From: Candidatus Acidiferrum typicum
GTDB taxonomy: Bacteria > Acidobacteriota > Terriglobia > Acidiferrales > UBA7541
DNA length: 10,789 bases
Assembly (NCBI GenBank): GCA_002478115.1
Contig: DLMH01000088.1
Span: 1-10,789 of the forward strand
Reading direction: 5' to 3'
This document shows, one piece after another, positions 1-6,181 of this stretch (positions within the stretch are counted from its first letter, which is position 1; each line of letters begins with the position of its first letter). A model generated the notes under the pieces. The model was not told the DNA's origin, searched no databases, and saw only the letters and a program-made list of their open reading frames with translations. A program made the position numbers and the translations under genes.

Positions 1-37
1 CGATAGAGCACTAGCGTTTCTGGCCTGTGACAGGCAC

Positions 38-277
38 TTATACGATTATGCGACTAATCAACAGTTGACTGACGGAAGCCTCGTCAAAGACACCCGTCGT
101 AAGGAACTCTGCTGGACCAGGAGGAAAGTACGGCTTCCTAGGCAGTCGCAGCATTTTTTGCGTGGCAACTAGCAAGGCCAAGCTTGCGGTTACCGCGAAA
201 ACCAAGGCCAGCACGATGATTCGTTTCCCGTGCGGGAGAATCGTGGTTCTTCGTCGCTTGCGGAGCGAGTCTCCCAC
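38..277 (-). CDS. small single-TM hypothetical protein
   Basis: This is a 79-aa reading frame with a GTG start and a TAA stop. I do not recognise the family. The N-terminus is strongly basic (RKRRR at about residues 6-10), followed by one hydrophobic segment at about residues 20-40 (VLALVFAVTASLALLVA). A proline-rich stretch (PYFPPGP) and a short tail come next. This is the layout of a one-pass inner-membrane protein with its N-terminus in the cytoplasm. The ribosome site before GTG is weak (an AGGA close to the start), so the exact start is uncertain. It runs divergently from the TPR gene, whose ATG lies only 45 bp away, so the two share a short intergenic control region. The membrane-protein charge pattern argues for a real gene, but it could be a chance frame. 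Confidence 0.45.
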   Translation of the reverse strand: MGDSLRKRRRTTILPHGKRIIVLALVFAVTASLALLVATQKMLRLPRKPYFPPGPAEFLTTGVFDEASVSQLLISRIIV

Positions 278-294
278 CGATCCTGGAACGCGCC

Positions 295-300
295 TATAAT
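295..300 (+). promoter_or_regulatory. candidate -10 box of the TPR gene
   Basis: A perfect TATAAT lies 22 bp before the TPR gene ATG, inside the 45-bp divergent gap. It would give a leader of about 15 nt carrying the GGAGGA ribosome site at 311-316. No good -35 box is visible at the usual spacing (the bases there read roughly tcccac), so the call rests on the -10 box alone. Confidence 0.35.
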
Positions 301-321
301 AGTCGGGGCTGGAGGAGCGAA

Positions 322-1947
322 ATGGTAAGAGGGAAACTCATTGCCGCTATTCTACTGACCCTGGTGGCGTCGAGCAGCAGAGCGCAGGAGCACCAGCATG
401 AAAAGGGCGAGAAGTTGGGAGTGGTGCACTTTGCCACATCCTGCAACGCGGAGGCACAAAAGGAATTCGACCGGGCAGTAGCGCTGCTGCATTCCTTCCA
501 GTTCAGCCGTGCCATAGGAGGATTCAACGCGGCGCTGGGGGAGGACGCGACGTGCGGAATCGCGTACTGGGGAATCGCGCTTAGCGATTGGAGTAATCCT
601 TTCGCACCGGGAATGAAAGACAAGAGCCAGTTGCAGGCAGGGCGGGCGAGCGCGGAAAGCGGCAAGACCGTGGGCGCAAAGACGGAGCGGGAACGGGCGT
701 ATCTCGCGGCTGTCGGCAAGTTGTACAGCGACTTCGAGAGCACGCCGCAGCGAGCGCGCTTGATCGCCTATCGCGACGCGATGCGGGAAGTCGCGGCGAA
801 ATATCCAGAAGACCATGAGGCACAAATCTTCTACGCGTTGGCGCTGGCGGCTTCGGAGGATCCCGCGGACAAGACGTACGCCGACCGTCTCAAGGCAGGA
901 GCGATTCTCGACAAATTGTTCGAGGAGGAGCCGACGCATCCCGGACTGGCACATTACATTATCCATACGTACGACGTGCCAGCGCTGGCGGGGCGGGGGC
1001 TGGTTGCGGCGCGGCGTTACTCGGAAATTGCGCCAGATGCGCCGCATGCGCTGCACATGCCATCGCATACCTTCACCCGCATGGGTTACTGGCAAGAGTC
1101 CATCGACAGCAACATAGCGGCAGCAGCAGCGGCGCGGCGTGAGGGTCAGACGGCAGAAGAGTTGCACGCCAGCGACTATGAAATTTACGCCTACCTGCAA
1201 ACTGGGCAGGACGAGGCGGCGGGACGGATATTGAATTCCTTGCCGGAGATCGCATCACGCTTCGATCCGAAGGTGGTGTTGAGCGGCGCCGGCGGCCCGT
1301 CGGTTGGATATTTTGCGCTGGCGGCAATACCGGCCCGGTACGCGCTGGAACGTCAGGACTGGAAGCAGGCCGTGCAACTCGCGCTGCGGGAGACACCGTT
1401 TCCTTATACGGATGCAATGACGTGGTTCGCACGCGGGTTAGGCGCGGCGCGACTGGGGCAAGCGGCGGCGGCGAACGAGTCAGCAACCGCGCTCCAGCAG
1501 ATCCGAGAGCGGCTCTTGAAGGCCAACGAAAACTACTGGGCGCGGCAGGTGGAAATCCAGGAGTTTGCGGTCGGGGCATGGGCTACGCTAGCGGCGGGTA
1601 AAAAAGAGGAAGCGCTGCGGCAGATGAAGTCGGCAGCGGAACTGGAAGATGGGACGGAGAAAAGCGCGGTGACGCCTGGTCCGCTGGCCCCGGCGCGCGA
1701 GTTGCTGGGCGAGATGTTGCTGGAGATGAATGAGCCTGCGCAGGCATTGGAACAATTCGAGGCGACGCTGAAGAAGGAGCCGGGGCGCTTACGCTCACTA
1801 TATGGAGCGGCGCACGCTGCGCAGCTCAGTGGAAGTCGCGATACGAGTCAAAGGTATTTTCGCGATGTGTTGAAGGTTTGTGCTCACGCCGACAAGCCTG
1901 GAAGATCCGAGGTCCTAGAGGCGGAGCGGGCGATTTTGCAGAATTAG
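322..1947 (+). CDS. exported TPR-repeat protein, uncharacterised family
   Basis: This is a 541-aa protein with a cleavable signal peptide: MVRGK, a hydrophobic core, and likely cleavage after SSSRA at residue 21. It should therefore act in the periplasm or outside the cell. The start is set by GGAGGA six bases before the ATG. After a His-rich mature N-terminus (EHQHEKGEK) comes a family signature with a cysteine in HFATSC (residue 41) and a second in DATCGIAYWG. The middle is all-helical with TPR-like units, for example around residues 45-85 and 420-520. The core block HPGLAHYIIHTYD (H206, H211, H215, D218) and APHALHMPSHTFTR (H242, H245, H249) is a recurrent signature of a widespread family annotated only as TPR protein. 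Clustered conserved histidines hint at a metal or ligand site, which is my inference. It is monocistronic as far as can be seen; its function is unknown. Confidence 0.9.
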   Translation: MVRGKLIAAILLTLVASSSRAQEHQHEKGEKLGVVHFATSCNAEAQKEFDRAVALLHSFQFSRAIGGFNAALGEDATCGIAYWGIALSDWSNPFAPGMKDKSQLQAGRASAESGKTVGAKTERERAYLAAVGKLYSDFESTPQRARLIAYRDAMREVAAKYPEDHEAQIFYALALAASEDPADKTYADRLKAGAILDKLFEEEPTHPGLAHYIIHTYDVPALAGRGLVAARRYSEIAPDAPHALHMPSHTFTRMGYWQESIDSNIAAAAAARREGQTAEELHASDYEIYAYLQTGQDEAAGRILNSLPEIASRFDPKVVLSGAGGPSVGYFALAAIPARYALERQDWKQAVQLALRETPFPYTDAMTWFARGLGAARLGQAAAANESATALQQIRERLLKANENYWARQVEIQEFAVGAWATLAAGKKEEALRQMKSAAELEDGTEKSAVTPGPLAPARELLGEMLLEMNEPAQALEQFEATLKKEPGRLRSLYGAAHAAQLSGSRDTSQRYFRDVLKVCAHADKPGRSEVLEAERAILQN

Positions 1948-2263
1948 TCTGGAGCTTTGTCGTGTGTTCGGGCCGAACAGTTCAGGAGATGCATGTGTTA
2001 AGAAGCAATCCCTCTCATCACGTTTCACCATTCTGCGAAGGAGTGATAACCGTCACCAAATTCTAGTCAAGTTCTGGTTAACGCCGTACTCGGACAAGTG
2101 AAATCTTGCAGACTCCCCCGAAGTCCCGTTGGAGGAAGTTTCACTACATCAGTAACGATACCCAATCTTGTTTGGTTTCTCTTGCGCCATTACAGCGAAG
2201 CTTAGTCGTTTGCCGTGAGCACGTTCATATTTGTCTTGGCCGAAACGGGAGGTGAGGAGCAGC
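1948..2263. other. convergent intergenic region with two inverted repeats
   Basis: This 316-bp gap lies between two convergent genes (TPR protein and methyltransferase) and holds no convincing gene. Eighteen bases after the TPR stop is the near-perfect palindrome TGTTCGG-G-CCGAACA (1965-1979). At 2097-2103 and 2139-2145 the arms AGTGAAA and TTTCACT face each other over 35 nt, with inner CTCC and GGAG pairs. Neither has a T-run, so neither is a standard Rho-independent terminator. Confidence 0.5.
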
Positions 2264-2932
2264 TTAAGGCTTGCGCGCCACGATGAGCCACCAATTCTCG
2301 CCATAAGAATCATGTTCGATGAAACGATCATCCCGACTGACGATTTCAAAATTCGCCTGGCGAAGTTCGCTGTCAACGCGCTCGGCCGAAATTTCGTGCT
2401 CGGCGCTTTTCGAAATAGCACTGCTGGCTGGTTTTGGTTCGCGATCGACAACAACCAACCGCCCCGCGGGAACCAGTGACTGGTACACATGAACGAGGAT
2501 CGGGCGCGAATCGGTAAATTCATGATAGGTGTTTGAGATAAGGATTGCGTTCACGTGTGACGGTAGGTGTGGATCCGCTGGTTCCCCAAGCACGACCCTG
2601 ACATTGTGCTCTCTCCTGGAGATTGCCCTCACCCAAAGGAACATCAAAGGCAGTCTGCGGATATCCTCTGCGACTACTCGACCGCCATCGCCGACTGGCG
2701 ATGACAGTTTCAGTGTGAAGTATCCCGAACCGCATCCGAGGTCAACGACTTCGTTGCCAGAACTCAGGTTTAGTGCCTGAATTACATCCGACGGCCGTTG
2801 CCAATGATCACGTTCGGTCTCTACTGCATTCAGGCGCGAAAATGCCTCGAATGCGGAATAGCCGATATTGAGGACAAAGAGGGTCGCAAGTGTACTGATG
2901 ACGAAAACAAAAACTTTGAGTCGATAGCTCAA
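2264..2932 (-). CDS. membrane-anchored class I SAM-dependent methyltransferase
   Basis: This is a 222-aa protein. Motif I of class I methyltransferases, VVDLGCGSGYFT, is at residues 62-73. It is preceded by the ERDHWQRPSDVIQAL block typical of a family whose members read DRDxWQxPxxVI. Later come an acidic post-motif region (VAEDI), NTYHEF in the motif IV region, and LVPAGRLVVVD in the motif V/VI region. Residues 1-30 form a hydrophobic anchor (VFVFVISTLATLFVLNIGY), so the catalytic domain is probably tethered to the membrane or exported. The start must be TTG at 2932: an in-frame TGA lies 12 bases upstream and no ATG precedes the anchor. A GGTGAG about 8 bases upstream can serve as ribosome site. 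The substrate cannot be read from the sequence. The gene stands alone, convergent with the TPR gene. Confidence 0.82.
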   Translation of the reverse strand: MSYRLKVFVFVISTLATLFVLNIGYSAFEAFSRLNAVETERDHWQRPSDVIQALNLSSGNEVVDLGCGSGYFTLKLSSPVGDGGRVVAEDIRRLPLMFLWVRAISRREHNVRVVLGEPADPHLPSHVNAILISNTYHEFTDSRPILVHVYQSLVPAGRLVVVDREPKPASSAISKSAEHEISAERVDSELRQANFEIVSRDDRFIEHDSYGENWWLIVARKP

Positions 2933-3077
2933 GCGTTTAACTCACCATCTTGCCGCAACTAATAGCCTCAATACAGGCCCCAACAAGCTGAACATACAGG
3001 TTTGGCCAATCCCCCGATTGCAGCATTCTAACTGATTCAATCATTCTGAGCTGTGTTGCTCATAGGCCCTGCGGGTT

Positions 3078-3120
3078 CCGCGAAATATGCGCTCTTGCAA
3101 TTGCGTGAGTCATCTCGCGG
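3078..3120. repeat. nested inverted repeat upstream of the split micro-gene
   Basis: CCGCGA (3078-3083) and TCGCGG (3115-3120) form a perfect inverted repeat. Nested almost concentrically inside is an 18-bp imperfect palindrome at 3092-3109, centred on GCAATTGC (3097-3104) with outer CTC/GAG. It sits in the gap between the methyltransferase start and the interrupted gene at 3193, and could be an operator or a structured leader. The function is inferred from position only. The rest of 2933-3192 shows nothing I can name. Confidence 0.4.
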
Positions 3121-3225
3121 TCAGAAGTCTTACAAAATCCTTAGCATTGTCTCAGAACTGCCTTATGTGTTGAGGCTAATGATTCCAAGGTTATGGGGGT
3201 CTTTCTCGTTCTAGTGGGCCTGGGT

Positions 3226-3229
3226 CTAG
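3226..3229. repeat. left target-site duplication CTAG
   Basis: This CTAG directly abuts the left end of the insertion sequence and is matched by CTAG at 4758-4761 on the other side. Removing one copy together with the element restores an open frame, which supports a 4-bp duplication. Because CTAG is its own reverse complement, the element's ends could also be drawn to include it. Confidence 0.7.
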
Positions 3230-4656
3230 CAGCCCGTGGCGGAACCAGGTTTTCTCGAGTGGCGGAGTTTGTATCTCAGATAGCATTCATTCCGAGGCCG
3301 GCGAAGTCGGGACCAACAAAAAGAAAGGTTTGTGCGACTCTCAAGCGCCTCGTAGCGACGGAGCAATAGAAAAAGCACAAAAAGAAGCGAGGAGGGGCGG
3401 TTTTTCAGCTCCCGTGGAGTGCCAGATCCCAACCGGGAGCGGAAGATCAAACTCAGATTGAACGCGCCGACGTGAATCAACAGTCGCTTGAGGATGTTCT
3501 GGTGCCCTCGCAGATGGGTCCTTCTCATTCCACCGGTATCGTAACAGTGCGCGAAGCTCCGCTCGATCAGTTCGCCTCTCTTCCGCAGCAGGCGCTTTCC
3601 ATACGCTCCGCTCACTCGCCGCCGATTCTCATAGACCGCTTGTTGTTGCTCGCCTTTACCGTCCCAATGCCGTTGACCCTTCTCTTTCTTTTCCGGAATG
3701 TACGTCCGCACTTCCGCGCCCTTCAGCAGCACCAGCATCGCGCCGCTATGGTAGCCCTTGTCCGCGACCACTTCCTCGATGCTCTGCAGATGCATTTTCG
3801 GTTTCTGGTTCGCTTCTTCTGTCCCGATCAATTCGGCGCCATTTTCACCCGCTTGTACCAGAGTCTCTATAACCGTCGTGGTATCTCCCTGGTCGGCTTC
3901 CTGCAGCGTTACCGCCAGCACGGCACCGGTCTTCAAATCCACCGCATGCTCCGCTTTGTGCGCCAGATGCGTCCGACCATCTTTCATCTTCGTAATCCGT
4001 GCGTTCGCATCATGCGGATTGACCCAATCTTTGTTGCTGGCTTTGTTCTTCCGCGTGCGATCTAACCGCGCCAGATCTTCCCGCGTCGGCGTTTCGATTC
4101 CCGATTCCTTTGCTAACCCTTTCAGAAATTCCTCGTAACTCTCTCCGCTGTCTCGCCGCACGATCGAACGCATCGCCGCGTTGGCCTCCAGCGTGGTCGC
4201 GTCGATCCCCACGGTCTTGCCCTTCAGCAGCCCCTGATCTCTCAGCAATTCCAAAATCCAGAAGAAAACCTTGTGATGTGTCTCCACATCGATCAGCCGT
4301 CGCGTCCGCGAGATTGTCGAATGATCCGGTGTCTGCTCGTCTAACCCGATTCCCAGAAACTTCCGCAGCCCTATGGAGTCTGCCGCTCGCCAGGCGATCC
4401 CCCGCTCCGAATCAATTCCTTCAAAATATCCAACCAGCAACAACCGGAAATAGATTCCTGGCGTCAGCGACGGTCGACCATTGTTCTCGGCGTAAAATCT
4501 CGCACACTCCTTCTCGGCGAACTCGTCGAACCGTTCCGTTTCCAACAGTTCATTCACCCGCTTGTAGAAAGGATGCCCCGGCCCATTCGCCAGCTCACTG
4601 TGGCTGATCCACAAGCGCTCCTGCCGCTGTCTCCGCCTTCGTGTGCCCATCCCCAT
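3226..4656 (-). CDS. DDE transposase with target-supplied stop codon
   Basis: The 476-aa enzyme cuts and joins the ends of the element. A basic N-terminus (MGMGTRRRRQRQ) is followed by a DUF772-like N-terminal domain (GRPSLTPGIYFRLLLVGYFEG at about 60-80, then TPDHSTISRTRR at 109-120). The RNase H-fold core has candidate catalytic D152 (GIDATT), D299 (VVADKGYHSG) and E365 (RGELIERSFAH). There are two close starts (M1 and M3). The first has GGAGAAG upstream and was chosen; M3 is equally possible. The frame has no internal stop. It reads through the left terminal repeat to GGC TGC TAG, where the last C and the TAG come from the CTAG duplication at 3226-3229. The C-terminal 60 residues are Arg/Leu-rich and low in conserved features. 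Confidence 0.9.
   Translation of the reverse strand: MGMGTRRRRQRQERLWISHSELANGPGHPFYKRVNELLETERFDEFAEKECARFYAENNGRPSLTPGIYFRLLLVGYFEGIDSERGIAWRAADSIGLRKFLGIGLDEQTPDHSTISRTRRLIDVETHHKVFFWILELLRDQGLLKGKTVGIDATTLEANAAMRSIVRRDSGESYEEFLKGLAKESGIETPTREDLARLDRTRKNKASNKDWVNPHDANARITKMKDGRTHLAHKAEHAVDLKTGAVLAVTLQEADQGDTTTVIETLVQAGENGAELIGTEEANQKPKMHLQSIEEVVADKGYHSGAMLVLLKGAEVRTYIPEKKEKGQRHWDGKGEQQQAVYENRRRVSGAYGKRLLRKRGELIERSFAHCYDTGGMRRTHLRGHQNILKRLLIHVGAFNLSLIFRSRLGSGTPRELKNRPSSLLFVLFLLLRRYEALESRTNLSFCWSRLRRPRNECYLRYKLRHSRKPGSATGC
3230..3245. repeat. left terminal inverted repeat of the IS
   Basis: The inward sequence CAGCCCGTGGCGGAAC matches the right end read inward (CAGCCTGTGGTGAAAG), with mismatches at positions 6, 11, 13 and 16. 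The transposase coding sequence runs through this repeat to the very edge of the element. Confidence 0.75.
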
Positions 4657-4741
4657 CGATGCTTCTCCCAGAATTCAATTGCATTCTACGGGACACAAGG
4701 ACGGAATCAAGTTACTTCAGGTTACAAAAGCAGAGACCAGA

Positions 4742-4757
4742 CTTTCACCACAGGCTG
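4742..4757. repeat. right terminal inverted repeat of the IS
   Basis: On the + strand this reads CTTTCACCACAGGCTG, the imperfect inverse of the left end. It lies about 85 bp upstream of the transposase start, leaving room for the element's own promoter between 4657 and 4741. Confidence 0.75.
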
Positions 4758-4761
4758 CTAG
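4758..4761. repeat. right target-site duplication CTAG
   Basis: This is the second copy of CTAG flanking the element. The downstream half of the interrupted reading frame continues directly from it (CTA GGG TTC ATG). Confidence 0.7.
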
Positions 4762-4824
4762 GGTTCATGGTGTACGTTCTGATTCAATTGTTCCGCGAAT
4801 CAAAACGAAAACTGAAATGAGCAG

Positions 4825-4881
4825 CACCAAAGAGCTTGGTGTCGGATAACTGCACTTATCCAATAGCATGGCTCGTGCCAT
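4825..4881. repeat. three consecutive perfect hairpins
   Basis: In 57 bp there are three perfect inverted repeats in a row: CACCAA-AGAGC-TTGGTG (4825-4841), GGATAA-CTGCAC-TTATCC (4844-4861) and ATGGC-TCGT-GCCAT (4868-4881). They begin 4 bp after the stop of the split micro-gene and end 4 bp before the stop of the SMR-like gene, so both convergent genes would end in this block. On the minus strand the first hairpin is followed by a T-rich stretch (TTTCAGTTTTCGTTTT), which could give weak termination. A bidirectional terminator is the likeliest role. Confidence 0.5.
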
Positions 4882-4885
4882 TAGC

Positions 4886-5209
4886 CTATTTCCAGAAATA
4901 GATAATCGCTGCACCAGTGAGTATGAATGTTCCCCTGAGCAGGACACCCGGCCCAGGTGTGTGTCGAAAGAACAGATAGTTGACGACTTGAAATGCGATG
5001 AACAATGACGCGAGATAAATCCCTGTTGCAGTTGCAAATTCTACGGGCGCGAGATTAAGGGATGCGCCGTACATCGCGAGTAACACGGTTGCGGATCCGA
5101 ACAGCAGAATGCGCCCTGGCATCATGTGGTAGTGAAGGGCGATTCTCATCACGGCGTCGCCGACAGCTTCAAATATGGTTGCCGCAACTATAAACGCAAG
5201 AACTTTCAT
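4886..5209 (-). CDS. EmrE-like small membrane protein (DMT/SMR-like)
   Basis: The 107-aa protein has four hydrophobic segments (about 2-22, 30-50, 57-78 and 86-105), the size and layout of small multidrug resistance transporters. A glutamate falls at position 14 in IFEAVGDAVMRIAL, matching the essential E14 in AEVIGTTLMKFS of EmrE. A proline lies in the loop before helix 3 (LAPVEFATATGIY). The usual W63 and the GxG of helix 3 are not preserved, so drug export should not be assumed. It might instead be a small DMT-superfamily exporter or one half of a heterodimer, but no partner gene is adjacent. ATG at 5209 is the only sensible start. Its Shine-Dalgarno is weak (GTGAGAG about 12 bases away) and lies within a long stem. 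It is convergent with the IS-split gene. Confidence 0.68.
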   Translation of the reverse strand: MKVLAFIVAATIFEAVGDAVMRIALHYHMMPGRILLFGSATVLLAMYGASLNLAPVEFATATGIYLASLFIAFQVVNYLFFRHTPGPGVLLRGTFILTGAAIIYFWK

Positions 5210-5223
5210 GGTTCGAAAATGCT

Positions 5224-5279
5224 CTCACGGATTATTCACGTGGACAATCAGTTTCGGAAAGTCTGATGTTATCCGTGAG
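5224..5279 (-). promoter_or_regulatory. structured leader of the SMR-like gene
   Basis: In transcript sense, CTCACGGAT (5279-5271) pairs perfectly over 9 bp with ATCCGTGAG (5232-5224). Inside, ATCAG (5267-5263) pairs with CTGAT (5251-5247) around a small loop that itself contains TTTC/GAAA. The 3' arm of the outer stem carries the only plausible ribosome-binding purines (GTGAG), ending 14 bases before the ATG. Folding could therefore hide the ribosome site. I could not match it to a known guanidine riboswitch class. A protein-binding operator is the alternative. Confidence 0.45.
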
Positions 5280-5353
5280 CCCAGAACCGAGGACATCAAT
5301 GCACCCGGCAAGCAGGCGTTAATCCTTCTATTCCTGCGCTCGAAATCAATTCC

Positions 5354-6127
5354 TCATGAGACTCCACCATAACGCTCAAGTAGCCTCTCAGCGGCCAACT
5401 TTGGCCCATCCCATTGCGCAATGACTTCGGCAAAGTTGGCAGCTTTCGCTTTGGAACTCTCGTCACAGAGCAACTTCCGGATCGCCTCCTGAACTTTTCG
5501 CGATGGGTTCCGGGACTTTCCGACCCGTATCGCAAAGCCCAACCTTTCCTGACACCCCAGATTCGCGACCTGCTTTATCTGCATGCCGACACCGACGACG
5601 GGTTTGCCAGCAAGTGCCGCGGTCATGACGGTTCCATTTCCACCATGGATGACCGTCAGATCCGGCATCCGACTGACCTGCAGCACTGGGACCCAGTCGG
5701 TCACGAGAACATTGGACAGAATATGTACGTTTGGAACCTCGGCAAGCTGGAATTTCACCGGAGCGATCACGCAGTACGGTTTTCCCTCGAGGCTCTCGAT
5801 GATGTTAGCGACGATCTCGGGTGTGCCCCAGCTTCCCATCGCAAAGTAGATGAGCGTCCTGTCCCGGGGAATGTTCCTGACCTCGTCGGGCAGCGGAAAC
5901 TCGCCCGGGGGAATAAGAGGACCCGTGAAGAAATGGTCGGTAGGCAAGTTTACGCCCGAGAATCCTGGGGGCTCGGCGACCAGCGTGATATCGCCCCGCA
6001 AAAATCGAACATCGAACTGTAGCCTGGAACGCCGTACAGCATGAGAACGAGCACAGTTGAGTAAGTATGTGCAACGAACTATAGTCAGCACGCTCGTAGC
6101 AGGATAAGCAGTCGGCGTCGGGCACAC
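5354..6127 (-). pseudogene. decayed GT1-family glycosyltransferase, C-terminal half
   Basis: The longest open stretch (257 codons from a GTG) contains the nucleotide-sugar-binding C-terminal domain of a GT-B glycosyltransferase, family GT1 (UDP-glucosyl/macrolide type). Visible parts are TGPLIPPGEF, RTLIYFAMGSWGTPEIV (about 90-106), VTDWVPVLQV, and the donor-site signature HGGNGTVMTAALAGKPVVG (161-179), with Q186 and N189 in the usual DQ/N region. The intact C-terminus ends ERLLERYGG. Family members are about 400 aa; the acceptor-binding N-terminal half is missing because the USP gene ends only 54 bp upstream. Family-like residues YGVPGYSSMFDF lie in another frame at 6036-6001. They rejoin the main frame if one T is added to the T5 run at 6000-6004. 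No ribosome site precedes the GTG, so this is most likely a pseudogene. Confidence 0.68.
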
Positions 6128-6181
6128 CGGCGAATCGCAAAAGCTCTGCCGCCGTTCTTCAGCAAGGTGGCGTTTTCGACT

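Larger units (their letters stand above)
3230..4757 (-). mobile_element. complete insertion sequence, DDE transposase (IS1182/IS5-like)
   Basis: This element of about 1.53 kb has one transposase gene filling nearly its whole length. Its imperfect terminal inverted repeats begin CAGCCCGTGGCGGAA on the left and CAGCCTGTGGTGAAA on the right (read inward), matching at 12 of the first 15 bases. It is flanked by CTAG on both sides. The open frame, catalytic residues, ends and target duplication are all preserved, so it looks like a recent and possibly active insertion. I assign the family by the look of the transposase, which resembles long IS1182/IS5-superfamily enzymes; the exact family is uncertain. 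It splits a small membrane-peptide gene. Confidence 0.87.
3193..4820 (+). pseudogene. 31-codon single-TM peptide gene split by the IS
   Basis: The left part starts at ATG 3193 and reads MGVFLVLVGLGL up to the CTAG at 3226-3229, where the insertion sequence begins. After the element, the second CTAG (4758-4761) runs straight on in the same frame with residues GFMVYVLIQLF and then the basic tail RESKRKLK, ending at TGA 4818-4820. Deleting 3230-4761 gives one continuous 31-codon frame with codon junction CTA-GGG. The product has one transmembrane helix and a strongly basic C-terminal tail. The ribosome site is poor (AAGG only 2-3 bases before the ATG). I do not recognise a family. It could be a small accessory membrane subunit or, more speculatively, a hydrophobic toxin-like peptide. 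In this genome it is broken. Confidence 0.6.

Noticed and set aside
352..1200. 282-codon minus-strand frame inside the TPR gene
   Set aside because: It is a shadow of a GC-rich gene. It is Arg-rich, has no recognisable domain, and the opposite strand has a signal peptide, ribosome site and family motifs.
2149..2523. 124-codon minus-strand frame overlapping the methyltransferase
   Set aside because: It lies in a different frame of the same strand within the methyltransferase and has no recognisable features.
3472..4065. 197-codon plus-strand frame opposite the transposase
   Set aside because: It is antisense to the conserved catalytic core and shows no domain pattern of its own.
3226..4761. 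Element ends drawn to include CTAG as part of the inverted repeats
   Set aside because: This is possible because CTAG is palindromic, but removing exactly one CTAG restores an open frame, which favours CTAG as duplicated target.
5210..5353. Guanidine riboswitch (ykkC or mini-ykkC) in the SMR-like leader
   Set aside because: I could not find the ykkC consensus segments or paired ACGR tetraloops. A stem is present but does not fit those classes by eye.
5414..6022. 202-codon plus-strand frame opposite the glycosyltransferase relic
   Set aside because: The minus strand carries the HGGNGT donor signature; the plus frame has no motif and no ribosome site.
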